The translations under genes and the position numbers were made by a program. From Alphaproteobacteria bacterium (GTDB lineage Bacteria > Pseudomonadota > Alphaproteobacteria > JAJFFI01): 17,451 bases of DNA. The DNA lies in contig JAJFFI010000264.1 of the NCBI GenBank assembly GCA_021776755.1, forward strand, positions 1 to 17,451, read 5' to 3'. Shown in pieces: positions 1 to 6,950 of this stretch. The notes under the pieces were generated by a model. That model ran no database searches. It was not told where the DNA came from and saw only the letters and a list, made by a program, of their open reading frames with translations. Positions within the stretch are counted from its first letter, which is position 1, and each line of letters opens with the position of its first letter.

Positions 1-24
1 GTGCCTTGTTCTGCCTTTTCTTTC

Positions 25-50
25 GATTCGCGCTGATTCGGCCAGATTCG
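25..50. repeat. Three GATTCG direct repeats with 10-bp period; each contains a GANTC site
   Basis: GATTCG occurs at 25-30, 35-40 and 45-50, with exactly four bases between copies, so the copies fall on the same face of the helix. Each copy contains GATTC, a match to GANTC, the target of the cell-cycle methyltransferase CcrM of alphaproteobacteria (known biology). That the repeat is a methylation-sensitive site or a protein-binding array is inference. Confidence 0.55.
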
Positions 51-69
51 CCTCCTCAGAGGAGCGATC

Positions 70-102
70 ATGAACAGAGGCCGAAAATTAACGAACAGTT
101 AA
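70..102 (+). CDS. Possible 10-codon leader ORF (low confidence)
   Basis: ATG at 70 opens a ten-codon frame, MNRGRKLTNS, ending in TAA at 100-102. GAGGAG at 59-64 sits 5 nt before the ATG, a near-ideal ribosome binding site. The frame overlaps the CtrA-like box, and the better kinase promoter lies downstream at 200-227, so it would be translated only from a promoter further left. The length gives no coding statistics. It may be fortuitous, because GAGGAG also forms half of the palindrome at 52-64. Confidence 0.15.
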   Translation: MNRGRKLTNS

Positions 103-112
103 CCATGATTAA
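88..112 (+). promoter_or_regulatory. CtrA-like binding box with an additional half-site
   Basis: TTAA at 88-91 and TTAAC at 99-103 are separated by exactly seven bases, matching the classical CtrA consensus TTAA-N7-TTAAC. A third TTAA at 109-112 follows after six bases, as in a weaker second box. CtrA is the master cell-cycle response regulator of alphaproteobacteria. The box lies about 130 bp upstream of the predicted kinase transcription start, far for direct repression or activation of that promoter, so the target may be a gene to the left of the window. Confidence 0.5.
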
Positions 113-125
113 GCAACGGTAAACG

Positions 126-139
126 CTGTCTCCAGACAG
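126..139. repeat. Perfect 14-bp inverted repeat
   Basis: CTGTCTCCAGACAG reads as CTGTCT, a CC centre and AGACAG, a perfect dyad. It is directly followed by a weaker dyad, GAGA at 140-143 and TCTC at 149-152. No U-tract follows on either strand, so it does not look like a terminator. It could be a repressor site or chance. Confidence 0.3.
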
Positions 140-199
140 GAGATAAGGTCTCTTAGTCGCGCCGTCCGCGATGGCGGAGAAAATCGGCCTACCTTCCGG

Positions 200-227
200 T
201 TGTTCCGGGGCGGCACCGCCCTATACT
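200..227 (+). promoter_or_regulatory. Sigma70-like promoter of the kinase gene, with an inverted repeat filling the spacer
   Basis: The -35 candidate TTGTTC (200-205) and -10 TATACT (222-227, five of six consensus bases) are 16 bp apart. A start near 234 would leave a leader of about 25 nt. The spacer contains the perfect inverted repeat GGGCGG-CA-CCGCCC (208-221), ending right at the -10. A protein bound there would block RNA polymerase, so it is a possible operator, but GC-rich dyads also arise by chance. Confidence 0.45.
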
Positions 228-258
228 CCCCGCCACTTTCGACCCAGAGGAGCCATGA

Positions 259-1248
259 ATGGCTGAAACACGTTTTGACGTCGCCGGCATCGGGAATGCA
301 ATTGTCGATGTGCTTGCCCGCCGCACCGACGACTTTCTCGCCGAGAACGAGCTGGTCAAGGGGACCATGTCGTTGATCGACGCCGATGCCGCGGATGCGG
401 TTTACGGGGCGCTTGGCGACAGCGTCGAAATTTCCGGCGGATCGGCGGCAAACTCGATGGCCGGCGTCGCCTCGCTCGGCGGCGACGCGGCATTTATCGG
501 CAAGGTGCGCGATGACGATCTCGGCGATGCCTTCGCCAGGGATATCCGGGATATCGGGGTGCACTACGAGACCGAGGCGGCAAAATCCGGGGCCGGCACG
601 GCGCGTTGCCTGATCGTCGTCACGCCGGATGCCCAGCGGACGATGCAAACCTATCTCGGCGCGAGCCAGGACCTCGACCCTGGTGATATCGACCCCGAAA
701 TCGTAAAGGGCGCCGCGATTACCTACCTTGAGGGGTACCTCTTCGATCCGCCGCTGGCCAAGGAGGCTTTCGTCAAGGCATCGGAGATCGCCCACGGCGC
801 GGGCCGCCGGGTTGCCCTGACCCTGTCGGACCAGTTCTGTGTCGACCGGCACCGGGAAGATTTTCGCAAGCTGGTCGAAGGCCACGTGGATATTCTGTTC
901 GCCAATGAGTCTGAAATCATGTCGCTTTACGAGGTTTCGTCCTTCGACGACGCGCTGCAGGCCGTGCACGGCAAATGCGACATTGCGGCCTTGACGCGCA
1001 GCGAAAAAGGCTCGGTTCTGCTCCATGGCGCGGGCGAAGTGCATGTGATCGATGCCGCCCCCGTCGACAAGGTGGTCGACACGACCGGCGCAGGCGATCT
1101 CTATGCTGCGGGTGTTCTGTTCGGCCTCACCAACGGATACGACCTGGCACGGGCCGGGCGCATCGGGTCGGTTGCGGCCGCCGAGGTGATCGGCCACATG
1201 GGCGCGCGCCCGTTGACCCTGTTGCGCGACCTGATCGGCAGCATCTGA
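259..1248 (+). CDS. PfkB-family carbohydrate/adenosine kinase
   Basis: A 329-residue cytosolic sugar or nucleoside kinase of the PfkB (ribokinase) family. It most resembles the alphaproteobacterial proteins annotated as adenosine kinase, which would convert adenosine and ATP to AMP and ADP. Visible motifs: the N-terminal GxGNAIVD substrate-side segment (10-18), the first PfkB signature with GGSAAN (60-65), the NESE motif involved in Mg-ATP binding (215-218), and DTTGAGD (273-279), whose last Asp (D279) is the catalytic base. The length is normal for the family. The start is set by AGAGGAG at 246-252, 6 nt before the ATG. An ATG at 255 in another frame stops after three codons and is ignored. 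The phosphate acceptor cannot be fixed from sequence alone; ribokinase-like specificity remains possible. Confidence 0.85.
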   Translation: MAETRFDVAGIGNAIVDVLARRTDDFLAENELVKGTMSLIDADAADAVYGALGDSVEISGGSAANSMAGVASLGGDAAFIGKVRDDDLGDAFARDIRDIGVHYETEAAKSGAGTARCLIVVTPDAQRTMQTYLGASQDLDPGDIDPEIVKGAAITYLEGYLFDPPLAKEAFVKASEIAHGAGRRVALTLSDQFCVDRHREDFRKLVEGHVDILFANESEIMSLYEVSSFDDALQAVHGKCDIAALTRSEKGSVLLHGAGEVHVIDAAPVDKVVDTTGAGDLYAAGVLFGLTNGYDLARAGRIGSVAAAEVIGHMGARPLTLLRDLIGSI

Positions 1249-1370
1249 GGCCCTCGCGTTCGGGCACGCGTTCGGGGGCTCCGGTCCTCACTCCGCCAAA
1301 CCAACCCCTTCATGCGGTCACAGTTCCACAATAGCGTGCCGCCCGTAAACTCGACACCCGGGAGACAGCC
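1249..1370. other. Kinase-ampG intergenic region with a short tandem repeat
   Basis: Directly after the kinase stop, CGCGTTCGGG occurs twice (1255-1264 and 1267-1276) with a 12-bp period. I see no hairpin with U-tract and no clear promoter, so ampG may be cotranscribed with the kinase gene across this 122-bp gap. Confidence 0.35.
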
Positions 1371-2804
1371 TTGGCCGAAACCGAAAAACAATCGTGGCAA
1401 GAAAGTTTTGCGATCTATTTCTCGGGCCGGGTGCTGGCGATGTTCTTTCTCGGCTTCTCGGCCGGACTGCCGCTCATTCTCGTATTCAGTACGCTCTCGG
1501 CCTGGCTGCGCGACGTCGGTGTAACGCGCACCGCGATCGGGTTTTTCTCCTGGGTCGCGCTTGCCTATTCGATCAAGGTCTTCTGGTCGCCGCTGGTAGA
1601 CCAGGTGCGCCTTCCAGTCTTGCACAAGCTGCTGGGGCGCCGTCGCAGCTGGATGCTGCTGACGCAAGTCATCGTCGCGTGCGGACTTGCAGGCATGGCG
1701 CTCACCGACCCGGTGTCGAGCACCTGGACAATGGCGGTGTTCGCCGTGCTGGCCGCCTTCGCCTCCGCAACCCAGGATATCGCGATCGACGCCTGGCGGA
1801 TCGAGGCAGCCCCCGAAGACATGCAGGGGGCGATGGCCGGCGCCTATCAGGCGGGCTACATGGTTGCGATCAAGATCATCGGCGGTGCGGTCGTACTTTA
1901 TGTTGCGCAATACGCGAGCTGGACGACGAGCTATCTGATCATGGCTGGGCTCATGGGCGTGGGCTTTATCACCGTTCTGCTGATCCACGAACCGGAGTCC
2001 CATAAGCAATTGCACGAAGAGCTCAGCCACGGAATCGCCGTCGCCCGCGAGAAAGCCGAAGGCGTGCCGCGCGGGCTGGTTTACGCCGCAACCTGGTTTA
2101 TGGGGGCGATCGTCGGGCCGTTCGCCGATTTCTTCAAACGTAACGGCTGGGTGGCCATTTTCATCCTCCTGTTTGTGGCAACCTTCCGGCTCTCCGATAT
2201 CACCCTCGGGGTCATGGCCAACCCGTTCTACATCGATCTGGGCTTCTCGAAAGCCGATATCGCGACCGCCACCAAAGTCGTCGGTCTCTGGGTCGCTATC
2301 GGCGGCGCGGTGATTGGCGGGGTGCTGGTGGCCAGATATGGAGTCATGAAATCGCTCATCTTATCCTGTTTCCTTCTTACTGGAACAAATCTTCTATTTG
2401 CGCTGCTGGCATTCCTGAAAGTAAGCAACTTCTGGGCTTTGACGGTGGCCGTGAGTGCAGACACATTTGCGTTCGGAATCTCGGGATCGGCGTTCATCGC
2501 CTACCTCTCGTCGCTGACCAGCGTCTCCTATACCGCGACGCAATACGCGCTCTTCAGCTCCCTCATGCTCTTGCCCGGCAAGCTGCTGGCTGGTTTTTCC
2601 GGAGTGATTGTCGACGCAACCAGCTATGTCGTCTTCTTTCTGTATGCGTCGGTGCTCGGCATCCCGTCGATCATGCTTGTTTTTACCCTCGTCTGGCTCG
2701 AGAGGGCCGGACACCTCAAGCGTCAGAGCCGCAATGACGGCGAAAGCGAAGCACCAGAGTCCGAACCCGACCGCCAGAAAGCCGCCCCGCGCCCGGCGGG
2801 GTAA
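1371..2804 (+). CDS. ampG: AmpG-type MFS permease (muropeptide transporter family)
   Basis: A 477-residue inner-membrane protein of the AmpG/PAT branch of the major facilitator superfamily. AmpG imports anhydro-muropeptides released from peptidoglycan for recycling. The first membrane segment (about 20-42) carries the AmpG-like run FSAGLPLILV followed by LSAWLRDVGV. A second typical block is FWSPLVDQV (71-79) before the basic loop GRRRSW (89-94). TQDIAIDAWRIE (134-145) matches the conserved acidic family motif. About twelve hydrophobic segments follow, ending in a charged, proline-rich tail of about 34 residues. Translation starts at TTG 1371, with GGGAG at 1360-1364 6 nt upstream; no better ATG keeps the first membrane segment. 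No cell-wall recycling genes are nearby. The substrate is inferred from family resemblance; PAT-family acetyl-CoA transporters are the alternative. Confidence 0.75.
   Translation: MAETEKQSWQESFAIYFSGRVLAMFFLGFSAGLPLILVFSTLSAWLRDVGVTRTAIGFFSWVALAYSIKVFWSPLVDQVRLPVLHKLLGRRRSWMLLTQVIVACGLAGMALTDPVSSTWTMAVFAVLAAFASATQDIAIDAWRIEAAPEDMQGAMAGAYQAGYMVAIKIIGGAVVLYVAQYASWTTSYLIMAGLMGVGFITVLLIHEPESHKQLHEELSHGIAVAREKAEGVPRGLVYAATWFMGAIVGPFADFFKRNGWVAIFILLFVATFRLSDITLGVMANPFYIDLGFSKADIATATKVVGLWVAIGGAVIGGVLVARYGVMKSLILSCFLLTGTNLLFALLAFLKVSNFWALTVAVSADTFAFGISGSAFIAYLSSLTSVSYTATQYALFSSLMLLPGKLLAGFSGVIVDATSYVVFFLYASVLGIPSIMLVFTLVWLERAGHLKRQSRNDGESEAPESEPDRQKAAPRPAG
2785..2801 (+). other. GC-rich hairpin overlapping the end of ampG
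   Basis: CCCCGC (2785-2790) can pair with GCGGGG (2796-2801) around the loop GCCCG, directly before the ampG stop codon. No U-tract follows, so a classical intrinsic terminator is not supported. It could slow RNA decay or be a by-product of proline and arginine codons. Confidence 0.25.
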
Positions 2805-2822
2805 CGCCGCGCCTAACTGGCA

Positions 2823-2851
2823 TTGACGCCTGTTCTGGCCTTCGTCATTGT
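2823..2851 (+). promoter_or_regulatory. Candidate sigma70-like promoter of ald
   Basis: TTGACG (2823-2828, five of six bases of the -35 consensus) is followed after 17 bp by CATTGT (2846-2851), a weak -10. It lies in the 110-bp gap between ampG and ald and would give a leader of about 55 nt. The weak -10 keeps confidence low; readthrough from ampG is the alternative. Confidence 0.3.
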
Positions 2852-2914
2852 GCCGCGACTTACGAAAAACCAGCGCGCAAGACGCGGATTGTTTGCCGGA
2901 CAAGGGGTAGGGAA

Positions 2915-4033
2915 ATGCTGATCGGGTGCCCGAAGGAAATCAAGACGCTGGAATTCCGTGTCGGTCTGGTGCCGGCCAGTGTGCGGGAGCTGCTGCATCA
3001 CGGCCATGACGTGCTGATGGAGACGGGTGCCGGCGAAGGCATTGGATTTGGCGACGCGGTCTATGAAGCCGCAGGCGCCAAGATCGCGCCGACCGCCGAA
3101 GCGGTGTTCGAAAAATCCGAAATGGTCATCAAGGTGAAAGAGCCCCAGGCCAGCGAGTGCAAGATGCTGGGCGAGGGCCAGGTGCTGTTTACTTACCTGC
3201 ATCTGGCACCTGATCGCGAACAGACCCAGGGTCTGATCGACTCGGGTTGCACGGCAATCGCCTATGAGACCGTTACCGATCCGCGCGGCGGGCTGCCGCT
3301 GCTTGGACCGATGAGCGAGGTTGCCGGACGCATGTCGGTCCAGGTCGGCGCGCATTGTCTTGAGAAAGAGCAAGGCGGCGCGGGCATTCTGCTCGGCGGC
3401 GTGCCCGGCGTGACGGCGGCCAAGGTGACGATCATCGGCGGCGGCGTGTCGGGAACCAACGCCGCCCGCATGGCGATGGGCATGGAGGCCAAGGTAACCG
3501 TCATCGACAAGTCGGTCCGTCGACTGAACGAGCTCGACATGACCTTCGGGCGAGAGCTCAACACGATCTATTCGACGGTCGACTCGATTGAGGAATATGT
3601 CGCCAACGCCGATCTGGTCATCGGCGCGGTACTGGTGCCGGGTGCCGCGGCGCCAAAGCTCGTGACACGCAACATGGTCAAGAGAATGCGGCCGGGCTCC
3701 GTGATGGTGGACATCGCCATCGACCAAGGCGGCTGTTTCGAAACCAGCAAGCCCACCAGCCACGCCGATCCGACCTACATCGTTGACGACGTGGTGCATT
3801 ATTGCGTGACCAACATGCCGGGCGCGGTGCCGCGGACGTCGGCGTTCGCGTTGAACAACGTCACGTTGCCGTTCGCCGTAGCCCTTGCGAACAAAGGCGT
3901 TCGCAAGGCCCTCGAGGACGATCCCCATCTTCGCGACGGGCTCAACATCCACAAAGGCAAGGTCACCTACAAGGCCGTCGCTGAAGATCAGGCCCTCGAT
4001 TATACCCCGCCGGCAGACGCGCTTGCGGCCTGA
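2915..4033 (+). CDS. ald: Alanine dehydrogenase
   Basis: A 372-residue enzyme catalysing reversible NAD-dependent oxidative deamination of L-alanine to pyruvate and ammonia in the cytosol. The active-site residues of the characterised Mycobacterium tuberculosis enzyme are at the same positions: R15 and K75 (pyruvate binding), H96 and D270 (catalysis). The Rossmann glycine motif GGGVSG is at 175-180, and D198 at the end of the next strand selects NAD over NADP. Length is typical and nothing is missing. The ATG follows a purine-rich AGGGGTAGGGA stretch (2903-2913). ppa begins 32 bp downstream on the same strand, so the two are probably cotranscribed. The pairing has no obvious metabolic logic beyond central nitrogen/carbon flow. 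Confidence 0.93.
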   Translation: MLIGCPKEIKTLEFRVGLVPASVRELLHHGHDVLMETGAGEGIGFGDAVYEAAGAKIAPTAEAVFEKSEMVIKVKEPQASECKMLGEGQVLFTYLHLAPDREQTQGLIDSGCTAIAYETVTDPRGGLPLLGPMSEVAGRMSVQVGAHCLEKEQGGAGILLGGVPGVTAAKVTIIGGGVSGTNAARMAMGMEAKVTVIDKSVRRLNELDMTFGRELNTIYSTVDSIEEYVANADLVIGAVLVPGAAAPKLVTRNMVKRMRPGSVMVDIAIDQGGCFETSKPTSHADPTYIVDDVVHYCVTNMPGAVPRTSAFALNNVTLPFAVALANKGVRKALEDDPHLRDGLNIHKGKVTYKAVAEDQALDYTPPADALAA

Positions 4034-4065
4034 CGGCGCGGGGTAACCACTGGAAGGACGTCAGC

Positions 4066-4602
4066 ATGCTGCTCGACAAGATCCCCATCGGCAAGAAGCC
4101 GCCCTGGGACGTGAATGTGATCATCGAGATTCCGCTTGGCGGCGATCCAATCAAGTACGAGGTCGACAAGGCCTCCGGCGCCCTGTTCGTCGACCGGCTC
4201 CTCCACACGTCGATGCGCTACCCGTGCAATTACGGGTTTATCCCTCATACCAAGTCTGACGACGGCGATCCCGTCGATGTGCTGGTCGTCGGCCGCAGCC
4301 CTGTCGCTGTCGGCTCGGTCATGCGCTCGCGCCCGATCGGCGTGTTGCTGATGGAAGACGAGGCTGGGCAGGATGAAAAAATCCTCGCCGTGCCGCACGA
4401 CAGCCTGTTTCCCTATTACAAGGAAGTCTCATCCTATCGCGGGCTGCCCGAGATCCTGCTCGAACAGATTGCCCACTTCTTTGCCCACTACAAGGATCTC
4501 GAGAAAGAGAAATGGGTAAAGGTCGCGGGCTGGGGCGAAGCCGATGAGGCGTGCAAGCTGATCGAACTCGCGATAGAGGCCGAGGCAAACGCGAAGGACT
4601 AG
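4066..4602 (+). CDS. ppa: Family I inorganic pyrophosphatase
   Basis: A 178-residue soluble enzyme hydrolysing pyrophosphate to two phosphates, pulling biosynthetic reactions forward and supplying Pi. The family I signature DGDPVDV is present, with metal-binding D66, D68 and D71 matching E. coli D65, D67 and D70. E21, K30, E32, R44 and Y56 match the other active-site positions with a shift of one, and D96, D101 and K103 complete the set. Length is normal for the bacterial hexameric type. The start is chosen because GGAAGGA (4052-4058) lies 7 nt upstream. Its TAG stop overlaps the stop of convergent phoB in the shared CTAG at 4599-4602, so no separate terminator exists between the genes. Confidence 0.95.
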   Translation: MLLDKIPIGKKPPWDVNVIIEIPLGGDPIKYEVDKASGALFVDRLLHTSMRYPCNYGFIPHTKSDDGDPVDVLVVGRSPVAVGSVMRSRPIGVLLMEDEAGQDEKILAVPHDSLFPYYKEVSSYRGLPEILLEQIAHFFAHYKDLEKEKWVKVAGWGEADEACKLIELAIEAEANAKD

Positions 4603-5294
4603 TGCGGCGGGCGGTCGTTGAGCGCGTAACCTGCCGAACGCACCGTGCGGATCAGGTCCGGCTTGTCGCCTTCGTTCAAGGCACGGCGCAAGCGCCGGAT
4701 ATGAACGTCGACAGTTCTGGGCTCGATATGAATATCGCGGCCCCAGACGATATCGAGCAGCTGGTCGCGTGAGTATACCCGGCCGGCATTTTCCATCAGG
4801 TGACGCAGCAACCGGTACTCGGTCGGCCCGAGATGGATCGGCTCGCCGTCCCGCGACACCCGGAACGACGCGAGGTCCATTGCGACGCCGCCGAATTCCA
4901 GTATCTCGTCCGCGAGCGCCGGGCGAATGCGCCGCAGCACGGCCCGGATTCGCGCTGTCAGCTCGGTCGGGCTGAACGGCTTGGTGACGTAATCGTCGGC
5001 CCCGGCCTCAAGCCCCCGCACCCGGTCGGCCTCCTCACCGCGCGCGGTGAGCATGATGATCGGCAGGTTGCGGGTTTCCTTGTTGCGGCGTACCTGGCGG
5101 CAGACCTCAATGCCGGAGAACTTCGGCAGCATCCAGTCGAGCACCAGAAGGTCCGGCCCGTTCTCTTCGATGGACAGCAAAGCTTCCTCGCCATCGCTGG
5201 CGGCAAGAACGTCAAACCCGGCAGCTTCCAAGTTGTACCGGACCATATCGGTGATGTCCGGGTCGTCCTCGGCGATCAGGATTTGGGCGCTCAT
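4599..5294 (-). CDS. phoB: Phosphate regulon response regulator PhoB
   Basis: A 231-residue OmpR/PhoB-class transcription factor that, when phosphorylated by PhoR, binds Pho boxes and activates phosphate-starvation genes. The receiver domain (about 1-120) has the acidic pair D10-D11, the phospho-acceptor D53 in LVLDWMLP, the switch T83 and K105 in the TKPF motif. The C-terminal winged helix (about 130-228) shows the LGPTEYRLL and TVDVHIRRLRRAL blocks typical of PhoB. It is the last gene of the pst operon, 49 bp after phoU, so it is probably autoregulated through the Pho box at 11076-11093. The Shine-Dalgarno is weak (AGGA about 13 nt before the ATG), which may keep PhoB below the transporter subunits. 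The stop overlaps that of ppa. Confidence 0.95.
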   Translation of the reverse strand: MSAQILIAEDDPDITDMVRYNLEAAGFDVLAASDGEEALLSIEENGPDLLVLDWMLPKFSGIEVCRQVRRNKETRNLPIIMLTARGEEADRVRGLEAGADDYVTKPFSPTELTARIRAVLRRIRPALADEILEFGGVAMDLASFRVSRDGEPIHLGPTEYRLLRHLMENAGRVYSRDQLLDIVWGRDIHIEPRTVDVHIRRLRRALNEGDKPDLIRTVRSAGYALNDRPPH

Positions 5295-5343
5295 ACAAGA
5301 AATCCGATCCTATAGGGGAGACATTCTGCCGAAAAATGGTGAT

Positions 5344-6072
5344 CTAAAGCCAATCGTCAAAGTTTCCGCCTTCGCCCATATGGTGGGGGCGGTCGACGTC
5401 CGGCGGCAGGGCATCCCTCAAGCGGGTGCCCTTGACCAGGAAATGAATGGTCTCGGCGATGTTGGTTGCGTGGTCGCCGATCCGCTCGATGTTTTTCGCG
5501 ACGAAGAGCAGATGCGTGCACGGTGAGATGTTCCGCGGGTCTTCCATCATGTAGGTGAGGAGCTCCCGGAACAGGCTTGTGTACATGTCATCGACATCCG
5601 AATCCCGCAACCAGACCGCGACGGCCTTGTCGGAGTCACGCTCGAGAAAGGCGTCCAGCACGTCCTTGATCATCTCCTGGGCAATCATCGCCATTCGCGG
5701 AATGGTCTTCAGCGGCTTCACTGGCGGTGTGCGCGACAGGATGATGGCGCGCTTGGCGGCATTCGTTGCGTAGTCCGCGATCCGCTCGACATCGCTCGAA
5801 ATCTTCAGCGCGGCGACGATCTCGCGCAGGTCGAGCGCCATTGGCTGGCGCAGGGCGAGCACCCTGATGCACATCTCGTTGATGTCTTCTTCCAGACGGT
5901 CGATCTCGTCGTCCTTCTGAATGACCTCCTGCGCCAGATCGACGTCGCGGTCTTTCAGCGCCCGGATGGCATCGGCAAGCTGCGCCTCCGCCATGCCGCC
6001 CATGTGCGACACTGTGCTTGCAACGCGCTGCAATTCTTCGTCATAGGCTGTGACGATATGTTCGGCGACCAT
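5344..6072 (-). CDS. phoU: Phosphate signalling protein PhoU
   Basis: A 242-residue all-helical cytoplasmic protein that links PstSCAB activity to PhoR, keeping the Pho response off when phosphate is plentiful. Two PhoU repeats are visible, each with the metal-binding E-x3-D motif: DVERIADYATN (E96, D100) and NIERIGDHATN (E196, D200). Length matches the family (about 230-245). The start is supported by AGGAG (complement of 6078-6082) 5 nt upstream. It lies between pstB (37 bp before it) and phoB (49 bp after it), the usual alphaproteobacterial order. A short acidic tail with histidines follows the second repeat. Confidence 0.95.
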   Translation of the reverse strand: MVAEHIVTAYDEELQRVASTVSHMGGMAEAQLADAIRALKDRDVDLAQEVIQKDDEIDRLEEDINEMCIRVLALRQPMALDLREIVAALKISSDVERIADYATNAAKRAIILSRTPPVKPLKTIPRMAMIAQEMIKDVLDAFLERDSDKAVAVWLRDSDVDDMYTSLFRELLTYMMEDPRNISPCTHLLFVAKNIERIGDHATNIAETIHFLVKGTRLRDALPPDVDRPHHMGEGGNFDDWL

Positions 6073-6109
6073 GTGTGCTCCTGTTCGGGCCCGGCGTGCG
6101 GAAAATCAC

Positions 6110-6934
6110 TCAGCCGAAACGGCCGGTGATGTAGCCTTGGGTTTTCTCGTTCGTCGGGTTCGTGAAGATCTGGTCCGTGTCCCCGGTCTCGATCAATTTG
6201 CCGAGGTGGAAAAACGCGGTCCGCTGTGACACGCGCGCGGCTTGCTGCATCGAGTGGGTCACGATCACGATCGTGTAGTTCTCGCGAAGCTCGTCCATCA
6301 GTTCCTCGATCCGGGCGGTCGCGATGGGGTCGAGCGCCGAGCAGGGCTCGTCCATCAGGATCACCTCGGGGCTCACTGCGATTGCTCGCGCGATACAAAG
6401 CCGCTGCTGCTGACCGCCGGACAATCCCGTGCCAGGCTCATCGAGCCGGTCTTCCACTTCCTTGAGGAGGCCGGCTTTTTCGAGGCTGGTCATGACGATC
6501 TCCTCAAGCTGCGCCTTGTTCGATGCAAGTCCGTGGATCTTCGCACCATAGGCGACGTTGTCGAAGATCGACTTCGGGAACGGGTTGGGTTTCTGGAACA
6601 CCATGCCGACCCGCGCCCGCAACTGCACGACATCCACATTCGGATGATAGATGTCGTCGCCGTCGAGGAGGATCTCACCCTCGACCCTCGCAGTGTCGAT
6701 GATGTCGTTCATGCGGTTCAGGCAGCGCAGGAACGTGGACTTGCCGCAACCGGACGGGCCGATCAGCGCGGTAACCTCGTTTTCCCGGACATCGAGGTCA
6801 ACGGAATCGAGCGCCTGCTTGTTGCCGTAGTAGACGTTGACGTTGCGCACGCTGATCTTCGGCGCCGCCTGTGCCGGCGCCGGTTCGGCGGAACGTTCGG
6901 TTTGCTCGACTGGTCTATCCATCACGTCATCCAT
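6110..6934 (-). CDS. pstB: Phosphate ABC transporter ATP-binding protein PstB
   Basis: A 274-residue ATPase that powers phosphate import through PstC and PstA. All nucleotide-binding motifs are intact: Walker [10 protein letters not shown] (59-67), Q-loop Q114 in VFQKPNPFP, the LSGGQ signature (171-175), Walker B VILMDEP (191-197, catalytic E196) and switch H227. The frame is open up to 6997, but the start is placed at 6934 because GGGAGG (complement of 6941-6946) precedes that ATG at ideal spacing and the longer version would overlap pstA. The first 25 residues are acidic and proline/alanine-rich before the ABC fold begins. The gene starts 16 bp after the pstA stop. Confidence 0.95.
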   Translation of the reverse strand: MDDVMDRPVEQTERSAEPAPAQAAPKISVRNVNVYYGNKQALDSVDLDVRENEVTALIGPSGCGKSTFLRCLNRMNDIIDTARVEGEILLDGDDIYHPNVDVVQLRARVGMVFQKPNPFPKSIFDNVAYGAKIHGLASNKAQLEEIVMTSLEKAGLLKEVEDRLDEPGTGLSGGQQQRLCIARAIAVSPEVILMDEPCSALDPIATARIEELMDELRENYTIVIVTHSMQQAARVSQRTAFFHLGKLIETGDTDQIFTNPTNEKTQGYITGRFG

Positions 6935-6950
6935 TATATCCCTCCCGCGG

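Larger units (their letters stand above)
1..258. other. Non-coding regulatory region upstream of the PfkB-family kinase gene
   Basis: No convincing gene was found here on either strand. In order it holds three GATTCG repeats at a 10-bp period (25-50), a 13-bp odd palindrome (52-64), a 10-codon ORF behind a good ribosome binding site (70-102), a CtrA-type TTAA-N7-TTAAC box plus a third TTAA (88-112), a perfect 14-bp inverted repeat (126-139), a 5-bp-stem hairpin (165-178) and a sigma70-like promoter (200-227). In a window this GC-rich, three TTAA tetramers within 25 bp stand out. The gene to the left is outside the window, so some of these sites may serve a divergent neighbour rather than the kinase gene. 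Confidence 0.6.

Noticed and set aside
109..1197. 362-codon minus-strand frame opposite the PfkB-family kinase gene
   Set aside because: Antisense shadow; the plus-strand frame carries clear PfkB motifs and a good ribosome binding site.
2813..3952. 379-codon minus-strand frame opposite ald
   Set aside because: Antisense shadow; the plus-strand protein keeps every alanine dehydrogenase catalytic residue.
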